Shown here piece by piece: positions 21,592 through 31,699 of a DNA stretch of 64,000 bases. This DNA comes from Trissonchulus latispiculum. Lineage: Eukaryota; Nematoda; Enoplea; Enoplida; Ironidae. The notes beneath the pieces are model-generated. The model saw only the letters and a list, made by a program, of their open reading frames with translations. It did no database searches and was not told the DNA's origin. Position 1 is the first letter of the stretch; the number at the start of each line of letters is the position of its first letter. The position numbers were made by a program, and so were the translations under genes. The stretch lies in the NCBI GenBank assembly GCA_030248195.1, contig JASAND010031911.1, positions 1 to 64,000 on the forward strand, read 5' to 3'.

Positions 21592-22149
21592 ATGGCTCGT
21601 CTCATTGGTTCTCTGGACGCATTCCAGTCCGATATTGAACCTTGGGCGTCCTACGTGGAAAGACTTGAACAATATCTTCTAGCGAACGACGTAGAAGATG
21701 AGGATAAAAAGAAAGCCGTGTTCATCAGCACTGTGGGAATCCACACTTATGCTATTCTAAAGAATTTGTGTGCGCCACAGAAACCAGCTGATAGAACTTT
21801 TGCTGAACTATTGGAACTCCTACCATCCCATTTCGTGCCCAAACCTGTCATCATTGCAGAACGCTTCAAGTCTCACAGACGCGAACAAACGGCAGAAGAG
21901 ACAATCAGTATGTTCATCGCAGAACTTCGCAAATTGTCCTTATACTGCGAATTTGGTGATTACCAGGAGCAGGCACTCCGGGATAGATTTGTTGCCGGCC
22001 TCTACGATGAGGCAATTCAGAAACGTCTGCTCACTGAAAGAGAACTCTGCCTTAACAGAGCCATAGAAATTGCGCAATCCATGGAATCAGCGAAGAGGAG
22101 TTACAAAGGAACTTCAAGCTACCAAGAATTTGCGTCATCCAGTTCATAA
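21592..22149 (+). pseudogene. Retrotransposon Gag capsid domain
   Basis: 185 codons starting MARLIGSLDAFQ, 14 bases after the LTR end and within the likely primer-binding site. The capsid-like segment includes an AELLELLPSHFVPKP-type region and QALRDRFVAGL, as in Ty3/Mag-group Gag. The frame ends at 22149, but Gag-like sequence continues in the next frame from about 22070, so a frameshift separates capsid from nucleocapsid. Confidence 0.8.
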
Positions 22150-22159
22150 AGTTTCAAAG

Positions 22160-22381
22160 GCTAACAACAAATTCAGAGCTGCGTCAGGTCAGAACTACTC
22201 TTCAGGTAGTAAAAAGGAGATTCCTAAAGACTGTTATCGATGCAAGAAGTCGAACCATTTGCCCACCGACTGCAGATTCAAAGAAGCCATTTGCCATAAC
22301 TGTCACAAAAAGGGACATATTGCATCTGCCTGTTTTGCAAGAAAGTCAAAGAATCTTGCCGCTAAAGAAATAGGTGCTTAG
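22160..22381 (+). pseudogene. Retrotransposon nucleocapsid, two zinc knuckles
   Basis: Encodes CYRCKKSNHLPTDC and CHNCHKKGHIASAC, two CCHC zinc knuckles (C-x2-C-x4-H-x4-C), in a basic context. In a different frame from both the capsid and the protease that follows. Stops at 22381. Confidence 0.85.
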
Positions 22382-22472
22382 GATCATGAATCTGAAGACA
22401 GCTCCTACGAAAAACTGATTTACTACGTCCACTAAGCCATACTGGGTTTCAGTTGAAATCAACGGAGCTCCA

Positions 22473-23006
22473 GTGGAAATGGAGCTGGATACGGGTGCGG
22501 CAGTATCCATTGTCCCTTATCAGTTCTGGAGAAAGCACTTTCCGAAAGTTCAATCACAACCATGCCAAATGAATCTGAAAATCTACAGTGGTGCGTACTT
22601 AGCTGTTGTTGGTCAAAACAAGGTAACAATTTCGTTCCGCTCTAAAACCTATAAAGAAATGGATTTAATTGTTGTCAAGTCAACTGGTCCACCCCTTCTA
22701 GGAAGAAACTGGCTGAACAGCATACAGCTAAACTGGAAGGAAGTTTGCAAGGTTCAAAGTGTCAAGCTGGCAAATGAAAATAGGTGGCTTGAATTGCTGC
22801 TAAAGAAATTTTCAGAACATCGGCTTAGAGAAGAATTGGGTGACTATATACCTCTAAAGGAGTCTGCAGTGCCACGAGTTTGCAAACCGGGACCGTTCGC
22901 ATTCGATGTACGGTTTGCCGAGGGTGACACTGTATGGGTTCGAGACTATATTGATCCTTCCAAGTGGGTAAAAGGTTCCATTGAGTCCACTCTGGGTTCT
23001 GGGTAA
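22473..23006 (+). pseudogene. Protease fused by deletion to RT start and IN tail
   Basis: Begins with an aspartic protease: MELDTGAAVSIVP with catalytic DTG intact, and PPLLGRNWL near its end. It then runs into the linker that precedes reverse transcriptase (EELGDYIPL, VPRVCKPGPFAF). At about 22895-22910 it jumps directly into the integrase C-terminal domain (GDTVWVRDY, KWVKGSIESTLGSG). A TAA stop interrupts that domain, whose remainder (FVVSVDKG.CKRHQNQLRKRD) continues in frame. The join marks a large internal deletion. Confidence 0.85.
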
Positions 23007-23310
23007 TTTGTGGTAAGCGTTGACAAAGGCATGTGTAAGCGCCATCAAAACCAGCTGCGCAAACGAGACACAGCTGCTGGTGGTAGTTCCGGTGCTGGGA
23101 CAACATCGTCAACGCGTTGTGGGATGCTTTTCCCGGTGATTTGGGTTTGAATTTGGGAGTTGCCCCGAATGCCCCTGGCCGCCCAAATACGCCGCCGGAA
23201 GCGCCAGCTGCTCGTCCTGTGCGAGTGCGTAGTCGGCCCTTGACGTTCGTACCTGGTTCTGACCGTGGGAGTAAAGAACGATGAAAATATCTTTAAAAGA
23301 AGGGAAAAGT

Positions 23311-23420
23311 TGTAGTGTTTTTGAACATTGATTTGCTATAGTACTGAGATGTAGTCTGCTACAGTTGAGTTATGGCGTGTCAGTAATGACTGTTAGTTTC
23401 TGATAAGTAGAAACTTAACA
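23311..23420 (+). repeat. 3' LTR, 110 bp
   Basis: Direct repeat of 21469-21578. Its end lies about 23 bp before the block shared by the promoters of the peptide genes at 23742 and 31438. Confidence 0.85.
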
Positions 23421-23442
23421 AAGAAGTAATTTCTACATCAGT

Positions 23443-23741
23443 ATATTATTACGTAATTGTCTGACATAGTGGTTGCACTGCATCTATGAATTGGTAGATC
23501 CACACAAAAAGTCGGTTTATAGATATCTATAAAAACTTAATCTTCAACAGTTTCTAACAATATTTCTTGCATAAATTACTAACAGAAGTTGCCGTTTAGA
23601 CGAACTAAAATGAACGTACGAATAGTGAACGTTAGTGTTCTACAGCTTAATGTCCCACCTTTATAATACCAATTTCTGCTGGTTAAAACTGATCCGGTTT
23701 GCTTAGACGATCAGTTTGCTTTAGTGGTGCAATATTAAGTA
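23443..23741 (+). promoter_or_regulatory. Upstream region shared by peptide genes
   Basis: Contains TATAAAAA at 23528 and CTTAAT just after it. The block aligns with 31142-31437 (ATTACGTA-TGTAATTGTC, GTGGTTGCA, GGnAGATCCAC, CTTAAT, TTGCCGTTTAGAC) and its proximal part with 29540-29720 (CATAAAATCTTAATGTTGA, ACGATCAGTTTGCTTTAGTG). Conservation extends to the start codon of each gene. Promoter role and TATA assignment are inference. Confidence 0.45.
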
Positions 23742-23981
23742 ATGGCTCGAATTATGTTGGTTCTGCTACTAACCTGTGCTCTAAGCTTGACGAAGGCAAC
23801 AACGAACAAGTGCTATGATTCGCTGTCTGAGTGTCAGCTGAAATGTTCGCAAGAATTGGAGCAATGTCATGAAACAAGTGATGGTATTTGCTGCGCAGCG
23901 AGAACGAAGAGAAATATTTTGAGCAGTATTGGTAATGAAGCACGTAAACAAATTGGAAGAGTATTCTTTTTGAAATGGTGA
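23742..23981 (+). CDS. Secreted Cys-rich peptide precursor, paralogue 1
   Basis: 79 residues, single exon as seen. Signal peptide MARIMLVLLLTCALSLTKA, then a 38-residue segment with six cysteines spaced C-x6-C-x3-C-x6-C-x7-CC, then TKR as a dibasic processing site. The C-terminal tail of 22 residues (NILSSIGNEARKQIGRVFFL plus KW) is cationic and hydrophobic. Paralogues lie at 29721 and 31438 with the same signal, cysteine frame and KR. This copy lacks the GK end seen in the other two. Such an architecture suits a secreted effector, antimicrobial or regulatory peptide; no family is recognised. Confidence 0.8.
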   Translation: MARIMLVLLLTCALSLTKATTNKCYDSLSECQLKCSQELEQCHETSDGICCAARTKRNILSSIGNEARKQIGRVFFLKW

Positions 23982-23984
23982 ATG

Positions 23985-26919
23985 TGACTGGTCCTTGGAT
24001 AAAGTAAATCCGCTATGTGTGAACCTAGTCTGTTTTCCATTGATGAGACAGCGTCACTATTTCAAAATCCTAAATACGCCCCTGGTTCCGAGATAGCAGG
24101 TGGGACTTATAGCTGATACCGAATAATGGTTTCTACAATTACCCGAGGCGTATACCAAGACTTGAGATTTGCCCAGCACCGTCTAAGCGATCTCTACAGC
24201 TCTACAGATCTACGGTGAGGCGACCGCCCCTTACCTCTCGGTTAGTTGACGACAAGGGGTAAAATAAAGTAACATTGGCACCGGCAGGTGTCAGAGTTGA
24301 TTTGAATGTAAGCAGTTGGTCCTGTGGACCATAGATGGGACTTCCAGTACAAAGAACATTGCATAATCACAGCAGATACAATGACAAAATAGATTTTAGC
24401 GGAAACCGAATTCGAAAATATGGCGAAATATTAAACAAGTAGGCCCCAAATTGGCACTATTCCTTTGTAGACCTGTTTTTATTCAATTTCAAAATTGTCT
24501 TTATTGAAGGCTTTTATGCGTTGGAAGCTCCAAGTTTAGTGTAAAATTTCACTTTGTTACCCTTTGTTTCTTTCGATATCAAACTGCTGTTTTCCTTTGA
24601 AATCCAGCTAAATCGTATGACGCCAGGCTTTCTTCAGCATACAAATCAGCACAACACATCATTGGGTTAAGAAGTACAGCTTGCGAACGTATATATTTTG
24701 ATCAAATAAAAAGGCAAATTTCTATCACTTTTCAGTTTTCATACAATTTTTTATTCCTGTTGGAGCAGGAATGACTAAAATGACTTTTATCTATGTTTTG
24801 CATGGATTTTCACTATTTGACCACATCGAGGCCCTATCTTCAACACAGGGCTAGTATAGGGAACTATTTTGCGCAAGTTTGTTTATGCAAATTAGGTTAG
24901 CGTCTATATAAGTGACGGAAACTGTAGTCTTGTCACAGTTATGAACTGTCAGCAATCTAAATGGTTGCAAGTTTTTATATGCGGAAGTGCAGCTTGGTAG
25001 CTTCACGTAGGCACGTGTATGAATCTTTGAAGGTGGGATTTAGAGCTCATCTTCAAACATTCATCCTGCTTTTCAATTACTGAAATGATCATTGCTGTTT
25101 TGAAAAAATCCAAATTTTCTTACGGTTGTCATAAATATATATTGCCGAAAGTACACAAATTGCTAAGTCAATACGAAGTACTCCGTCCATCGTGAAGAAG
25201 ATCGAAGATCGTCATTAATATATGGAAATCCTTTTTATTGGATATTAAAGAATCAGTTAAAGTTAGAAATACTGAATATGGATGTTCTGTTGTGGTGATT
25301 ACTGCATCGGCACAATATCCGTAACATTTTAAAAATAAAAATACAGCCCACTTAGTGTGTCATCTTAACACCAAAATGCGTATCTTGTCGTCGTAGGCCA
25401 CAGTGGTTAATCGCTAATTGAGTTTTACTGGTCAGCTCAACTCAACAAAGCAATGCTAAAAGATAAGCTGTAAGCTGAATAGACTCATGCAGGTCGATTG
25501 ACATTTAGGGTAGAATAATAAGAATTGTGCATTACGTTGAAGCAAATTTGTGAGTATTTTCAACAGAAATTATTAAGGTCCATGAAGGAATATTGCCCCT
25601 TTTGGGGCCAACTTGTTTCTCTATGCTCATCAAGGAAAGCAGGCCTGCGCTTGCCATGCCATGATTGGGTTGAACTTGTGATGTCCAGCGCAAGCTAGTA
25701 CATTATCTAAATGCCTAATGCACCTATGTGTAGCTTTTTTATTTCATTTTTCATGTGCATCATTTTTCATATTTTGTTAAATCATCTTGTGAATTGTGTT
25801 TATTGCAAAATACAGTTTTACAGTTCTGGCGTGAACATGTAGCGCCGAATGAAAACTTAACAAGCTTACATATTTGAAGATTAACCTGATCAGAGAAAAG
25901 ATTAGAGCCCGTTGGAATATAGTCGGAAATTAGCTACCTTTGGCCCATTGGGTATATCTTCTCAAAAAATTGGTAAATAGAAGGTGGTGTTGTCAGGATG
26001 CAAGATGGAAGCAATAGTTTTTATCGAAAAGAACTAAATTTTACAGGAGTAGAATCTTGAAAGTAGAGTCCTTATTTTCTTATTTAATCTGTATACTGCA
26101 TAACGCCAGGACGTGGTGTCACGTTTGGACGACTCCAAATGTTACATGCCAGTGTAGCGCGTTGACGCGCGTCTACGCACGCCGACGTGCGTCTGCGCGC
26201 GTCTAGAGGTGACTGGATCTATGAAATCACCATTACTCCCAACTGACCACAAGGTGGCGTGACTGTGAAGAAGAAGATTTTTACGCGTTCGAAACTGGAG
26301 GATCTATCTCCGAAAAGCCAACATAAATTGTATAATAACCGTAGCGCTATGTTTAAGCTCTTGAAATAAATAAGATAGCACAAGATAGCACGATAGCATA
26401 GCTTAAGATAGCACTGCAAGTTATTTAAAATAGGATTTAACATACAAAACATCACAAAATTATCGGGATCATACAATATACAATTACACAGTATTTAGGG
26501 GAAATTTGGGGGATCTTTTGGGGGATTTTAGAGAAAATATAGGGCAGCCATTTTGTAGAATCAGCTGGTCAGTTCTTGGATCAGATGGCATGACCTTAGA
26601 TTAGCCTCAACTCGCTAAGACTGGTGCTGGGTTAAGATCAGCTCACATGACTCTGACCATGCTCCAGGAATATGAAGAAGAAGGAGAAGAGGAAATAGCG
26701 AAAGTTAGGATTATAAAAGGGCTTGGAATAGTGATAGCGGGGTCGCTATTACCGACATTGCATTGGTATCGTTCGGAAGCTCTTAATCTTTCAAAAATGT
26801 TACGGCTAGTTTAATAATTAATAAGTACTAATTAGTTACTCTTAACTAAGCATTTTGAAAACACGCAAAATACCTTTTTAACTCATATTATGGGGCGCTC
26901 TCTGAGATGCCTTATCAAA
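23985..26919. other. Intergenic, no gene recognised
   Basis: AT-rich sequence without splice-bounded coding exons. A short GC-rich palindromic stretch (GCGCGTTGACGCGCGTCTACGCACG and following, 26156-26205) and an AGATAGCAC minisatellite-like patch (26370-26415) are the only structures noticed. Confidence 0.5.
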
Positions 26920-27254
26920 ACAAAAATCTTTAACAACTAATAGATTTCGGTGACCAGAGAAATCTATTAGTTGTTTAAGGTTTTTTCTTTTCTTTGACCT
27001 CCTCCCTTCTTCCAACACACATTTAATAGCGTGGTGAATAACGGAAATAATCAGTGTGGGGTGAACTGCATATAATGGGGCATGCATCATGCATAATGGG
27101 TTAAATATATTATGAAAATTAGGTTAAAGAAGTAAACGAGATTGCTGGTTCGTATTGAGTGTGTGATTTTGAAGCTAAGAGGTAAATACCAACAAAACTT
27201 AGTTTATTTCAAACGAAATAGCACAGTTTTAATTTAGTCAAATAATCAAAATGT
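26920..27254. repeat. 335-bp direct repeat, left copy
   Basis: Nearly identical, and equal in length, to 28828-29162; the two copies flank 1,573 bp. There are no TG...CA ends, no clear primer-binding site or polypurine tract, and no target duplication, so an LTR identity is not supported. A tandem duplication is as likely. Confidence 0.8.
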
Positions 27255-28827
27255 AGCAAATAAAAAATCGTAGCTTACGTACTAGTACGATAAAACGCGT
27301 GTGAGAAATTTTGACAAAACCATAAAACTACACTAGAGAACCTCTCTAGAGACTGACACAGGCTAGGCGCCACAACAACATACACGGGCCCACTACCGGC
27401 CACCTGCCTGGGTAAAGCAAAAATACACACAAGACACAAAATATATACAAGACAGAAAAATAATGACCGCTACGAAGAAGCCGCCTCACAAAAGAGAGAC
27501 TAAAGTTTTGAACAAAAATATCCTGAACTTCGGAACAAACATTCCGGAACCTACGATAACAGCAAATTTGTCCTGAACAATGAATAAATACTGGTAATTA
27601 CAAAAATCAGTTACAATACAAAAATGGAAGACAGAAACAATTTCTATAAATTAGAAAAAAATAACAGCGATACAAAAATCACAACTATTACAACAGTAAG
27701 TATACCGATATAGCGAAATTTCAATGGAGGATTGGTCGATGGGGAACTGGTGTGCCAAACCCAGGGCTACCAAGCTCAGCCAAATGACTAAGAAAGTCCA
27801 AACCAAAAGGTCCCATCCATAAAGTCCAACACTAACGGAGGATTAGGAACAGCGGCAGCATTTATAGGCTACCAAACCAAAAACCACAAAGGTTCAATCA
27901 TGTTGACTTTCCGCCGCCGGAAAAAGTCACACGGGTTGACCCTAACCCTCACAGCAGACCAGCCAGTCCGAACCGAAACCTTTGCAGGGAATACCAGATC
28001 AGTCACCTCTGCTAGCTGGACCAAAACAGTTGGAAATAAAACATCCGACGGCCAGACCGAGGCCGAAACCTCTGACAGCAGAGCAGGCACCTCAACCTCC
28101 GGCGACCAGATTACTCCCAGGCCAACATGACCGTGCCAAGAACCTCCGCCAACTAAATCACGCCTGGAACCTCCGCCAACCTAACCGTGCCAAAAACCTC
28201 CGCCAACCTGACCGTGCCAAGAACCTCCGCCAACCAAATCACGCCTGAACCCTCCAAATACCAGCACTAACTCCAACAGCCATACCAATGCCACCCGTGA
28301 ATCGTTCCCAACTCCAATCCGAAACCTTCGAACGCGCCATGGTCTACTGACGTGATCAAAAACCATCTACTCCAGACCCAATCAAATAACGGAGCACACC
28401 AGTTCCAGTGGGGATGGGCGGGAACTAGAACACACAAAACAAACATAAAAGTATCAAATAGTTGGCAAAAACAAAAAGAAACCGCATAATACTAAAAACA
28501 AAAAAGAAACCGCATAATACTAAACAGATTCTACTTTCGAATTTTAGGAGAGAAACGGCCAGGGCTTCCTGCCCCAGGAATCCTAATTCCGGGGGAGAAG
28601 CACTGACAGTTTCCTATCAAAAGAAAACTATGTGAATGTTCAACTTTCAAATAATAAATTTCATTTGAAATCTAATGCAGAGGAAAAACTAAAAGATTAA
28701 ACGTTTACTACCTGGTTTAATGGGAATCTGCTGGAACAGGCGGTGTCTTCCAAAGCCAAGGCCGGATTCCCAAAGACGTCTTCTGTCGATAGAAGCTCCA
28801 GGATCATCCAGCCATGGTTTGAATTCC
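27255..28827. other. Segment between the 335-bp repeats
   Basis: C/A-rich in its middle. Holds a minisatellite at 28128-28250 and, on the minus strand just inside the right repeat (about 28690-28827), an open frame reading PWLDDPGASIDRRRLW ... GFGRHRLFQQIPIKP that looks protein-like but matches nothing I recognise. No complete gene. Confidence 0.4.
28128..28250. repeat. Minisatellite, CCGTGCCAAGAACCTCCGCCAAC unit
   Basis: Four to five imperfect units of about 22-27 bp based on AACCTCCGCCAAC with CGTGCCAAGA or ATCACGCCTG spacers. Confidence 0.8.
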
Positions 28828-29162
28828 ACAAAAATTTTTAACAACCAATAGATTTCGGTGACCAGAGAAATCTATTAGTTGTTTAAGGTTTTTTCTTTTC
28901 TTTGACCTCCTCCCTTCTTCCAACACACTTTTAATAGCGTGGTGAATAACGGAAATAATCAGTGTGGGGTGAACTGCATATAATGGGGCATGCATCATGC
29001 ATAATGGGTTAAATATATTATGAAAATTAGGTTAAAGAAGTAAACGAGATTGCTGGTTCGTATTGAGTGTGTGATTTTGAAGCTAAGAGGTAAATACCAA
29101 CAAAACTTAGTTTATTTCAAACGAAACAGCACAATTTTAATTTAGTCAAATAATCAAAATGT
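28828..29162. repeat. 335-bp direct repeat, right copy
   Basis: See 26920-27254. Substitutions are few (for example ATCTTT against ATTTTT, ACACAT against ACACTT), implying a recent duplication. Confidence 0.8.
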
Positions 29163-29720
29163 GACCGTGTACAACTACATATAATTACAAAATAAAATCA
29201 AAATACCCCAATCCCTTTGACCAATCTCTAACCTTGATCCTGGGTGTGGCTTCTCCAATTTTGACGATGATTTTGGGTTCAATCGAAAGTGACCCGAAAA
29301 TGACGAAAATTTCCCCTTTTAAATATTGGCTAAACTAATTTGCATATTACGAAAATGTCGAATTCTAATTTGCATATTTGTTCCGAAATTCTTAGACTTT
29401 TGCAAACAAGGAAATTTCCACAATATTTTAGCAAGAAGCAAGCAGATAATCTGCTTACATTAGCACAATAATCAATGCGCTGGTTGCTGTTACCGATTTG
29501 TTGATTTGCTCATAAAATCGACACATGGCAAATTGGCATTCATAAAATCTTAATGTTGATTGCACAACAGAAGCTGCTGTTTCGACGAGCCACAATGAAC
29601 GTAAGAATTATCGTGTTTCACAACTTAATGCCCCACTTATGAAACACCAATTTCTGCTGGAATAAAACTGGTCTGGCTGCCTTAGACGATCAGTTTGCTT
29701 TAGTGATGCAATATTAAGTA

Positions 29721-29972
29721 ATGGCTCGGATAATGTTGGTTCTGCTACTAACTTGTGCTCTAAGTTTGACGATGGCAGCAACAAACAAGTGCTATGATTC
29801 GCTGTCTGAGTGTCAGCTGAAATGTTCGCAAGGATCGGAGTTGTGCCAGGAAACAAGTGACGGTATTTGCTGCGCCGCGAGAACGAAGAGAGGTTTCTGG
29901 AGTAAACTGGGTGCCCGTCTGAAGTATGACTTAACGCAACAATTTAAATCACTATTTGGCAAACGAAAGTGA
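29721..29972 (+). CDS. Secreted Cys-rich peptide precursor, paralogue 2
   Basis: 83 residues. Signal MARIMLVLLLTCALSLTMA, six cysteines in the same spacing as the 23742 gene, then KR. The tail begins GFWSKLGARLKYDL and ends SLFGKRK. If KR is cleaved and GKRK is trimmed, the product would be a 22-residue cationic amphipathic peptide with an amidated Phe. This fits the maturation of many invertebrate neuropeptides and membrane-active antimicrobial peptides; which applies is unknown. A 5' flank shared with the 23742 gene and an AATAAA at 29983 support a transcribed gene. Confidence 0.82.
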   Translation: MARIMLVLLLTCALSLTMAATNKCYDSLSECQLKCSQGSELCQETSDGICCAARTKRGFWSKLGARLKYDLTQQFKSLFGKRK

Positions 29973-30387
29973 CTGGTCGTTTAATAAAATGAATCAGCTG
30001 TTTGTGCAGCTATGATAAGAGTGTGACAGAAGCAAACTGTACTGTCACCTGCTGAGCGTAGTTCCGCAGTCACTTGTTAAGGCATCCTTATGCCTTGTCT
30101 TCTAAAGCTCGGGACAGACACAATTTAGAGTAATATTGAAACGATGTATGTTTGATCTGAACAGCTTAAAGACATGCCCAGAGTCCATACACGAATGTGT
30201 ACTGAAAACAATACGTCTACCAAAAGATTCTGAGTATACCATCATAGCGAGATTCCGCGGATGAGACTATGAAAAACTTATGAGATGAACTTCAGGAAAT
30301 TTGGACAACCTTAGCCCAAACGGTGTGATTCCAGCCCAGTCAAGAAGAAGCATCGGTACCTTAAGTCTTGCCAGCAAGATTCCAACC

Positions 30388-30475
30388 ATAGGTTAACGCG
30401 GGGGGGACTGGGGGTCCAAGCCCCTCCCCCCCCACCCGGACAAGGTACAAGCCCTACCGCCATCGGAGATGGAAC
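30388..30475. mobile_element. Partial copy of CATAGGTTAACG hAT-type element
   Basis: CATAGGTTAACGCGGGGGGG followed by GGGGGTCCAAGCCCC and CCCGGACAAGGTACAAGCCC matches the left end of 46899-47332. The right end is absent, so this is a truncated copy. Confidence 0.65.
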
Positions 30476-30739
30476 AATTTCGCAATAAATACGTATTACA
30501 ATAGCATAATGTATCTTTGTGAAGACAGTTACCGTTACGTGAAATAAAAATTTTCAACAAAAATTTATGGACTATAGAGAGGCTTGGACAAAATTAAATT
30601 CTTTAGCTCCTAATGAATTTTGATAGAGAATTTTTCAAATAATGAAAGAAAGTGCTCACGTGGCAGCTCCACCCTTGTGTACAGTACCACATATGTCTGG
30701 ACCTGTTTAGTTTACAATCAACAGTATGATCACGGCCAC

Positions 30740-30815
30740 GGGCCAGTTTCATGAAACTTGCAACTTGCAAGTTGTATATACATGCAAGTTACAAGTCAGG
30801 TGTTTCATAAACCCT
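30740..30815. mobile_element. Possible short MITE or palindrome
   Basis: GGGCCAGTTTCATGAAAC at the left and GTTTCATAAACCC at the right, enclosing CAACTTGCAAGTTG. A similar GGGCCAGTTTCATAAAAC starts at 55864 without a matching right end. No clear target duplication. Confidence 0.35.
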
Positions 30816-31437
30816 CACATAATAGGAATGATATAGGAATTGAGAAAGCATCGAAAATGGAATCGAAAATGGGATTGAAATCTTTGAATGCTGATTAAAT
30901 TAATGAATTAAATTAATAAAGATTGTAATAAGATTGGACTCAAAGCGGGATTTTGCCCATCCAAAAATTTTCGGGTTAACCCCAAAGATGAGTTCGATCC
31001 GGAGAAAACTCAATCCCATATTGATGAATGATATATTTAGTAAAGTGGTATGCACTGGTAATCATCCCGTGGAGTGAAATTTGCGACGCCATGGGCCTAA
31101 CATACATTTTAGCACCAAAAAGCCAATTTTCATACATTGGCATGTTATTACGTATGTAATTGTCAGTCGTAAAGTGGTTGCATTTATAAATTGGCAGATC
31201 CACTCAAAAGTTAACTTATAGAAATCCATTAAATCTTAATATTCAGCATTTTCTGACAATATTTCCTGCACAAATCACCAATGGATGTTGCCGTTTAGAC
31301 TAGGAAAATGAAATTGGGAATTAACGTGATCAATAACTTAATGCCCCCTTCATACCAATTTATGTTATGTTATTTATGTTAAACTGATCTTAGTTGGCTT
31401 CAAGGTTAGTTTCTTTCAGCGGTTCAATTTAAGTATA

Positions 31438-31674
31438 ATGGCTCGAATTATGTTAATTATGTTGGCTCTGCTACTGATTTCTGCCCTAAGTTTGACGATG
31501 GCGACAACGACGAAGTGCTATGATGCAATGTCTCAGTGTCAGCAGAAATGCTTGCAAGTATCGAAATCGTGTCAGGAAACAAGTAAACGTATTTGCTGCG
31601 TAGCGAAATTGAAGAGAGATGTTCAGAAAAGTATGGAAGCACTTACACAATTTGGTACATTATTTGGAAAATAA
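31438..31674 (+). CDS. Secreted Cys-rich peptide precursor, paralogue 3
   Basis: 78 residues. Signal peptide with a three-residue insertion relative to the other copies, the same six-cysteine frame (C-x6-C-x3-C-x6-C-x7-CC), KLKR processing site and a tail DVQKSMEALTQFGTLFGK. The terminal GK would allow amidation of Phe. The tail is shorter and less basic than in paralogue 2, so the tails diverge faster than the signal or Cys region. AATAAA at 31694 is 20 bp past the stop. The upstream flank aligns with that of the 23742 gene. Confidence 0.8.
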   Translation: MARIMLIMLALLLISALSLTMATTTKCYDAMSQCQQKCLQVSKSCQETSKRICCVAKLKRDVQKSMEALTQFGTLFGK

Positions 31675-31699
31675 TGAAAGTGACTGATTATCGAATAAA

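Larger units (their letters stand above)
21469..23420 (+). mobile_element. Internally deleted Ty3-type LTR retrotransposon
   Basis: Two 110-bp direct repeats (21469-21578 and 23311-23420) begin TGTAGTG and end TTAACA with few differences. TTGGCGCACTGAATGG follows the first repeat as a primer-binding-site candidate, and the purine tract AAAAGAAGGGAAAAG precedes the second. Between them are capsid, two zinc knuckles, a protease with DTG, the beginning of reverse transcriptase and the tail of integrase. The RT core, RNase H and integrase core are deleted. No clean target duplication is visible. The element cannot encode its own replication. Confidence 0.9.

Noticed and set aside
26920..29162. 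LTR retrotransposon with 335-bp LTRs
   Set aside because: No TG...CA ends, polypurine tract or target duplication on either strand.
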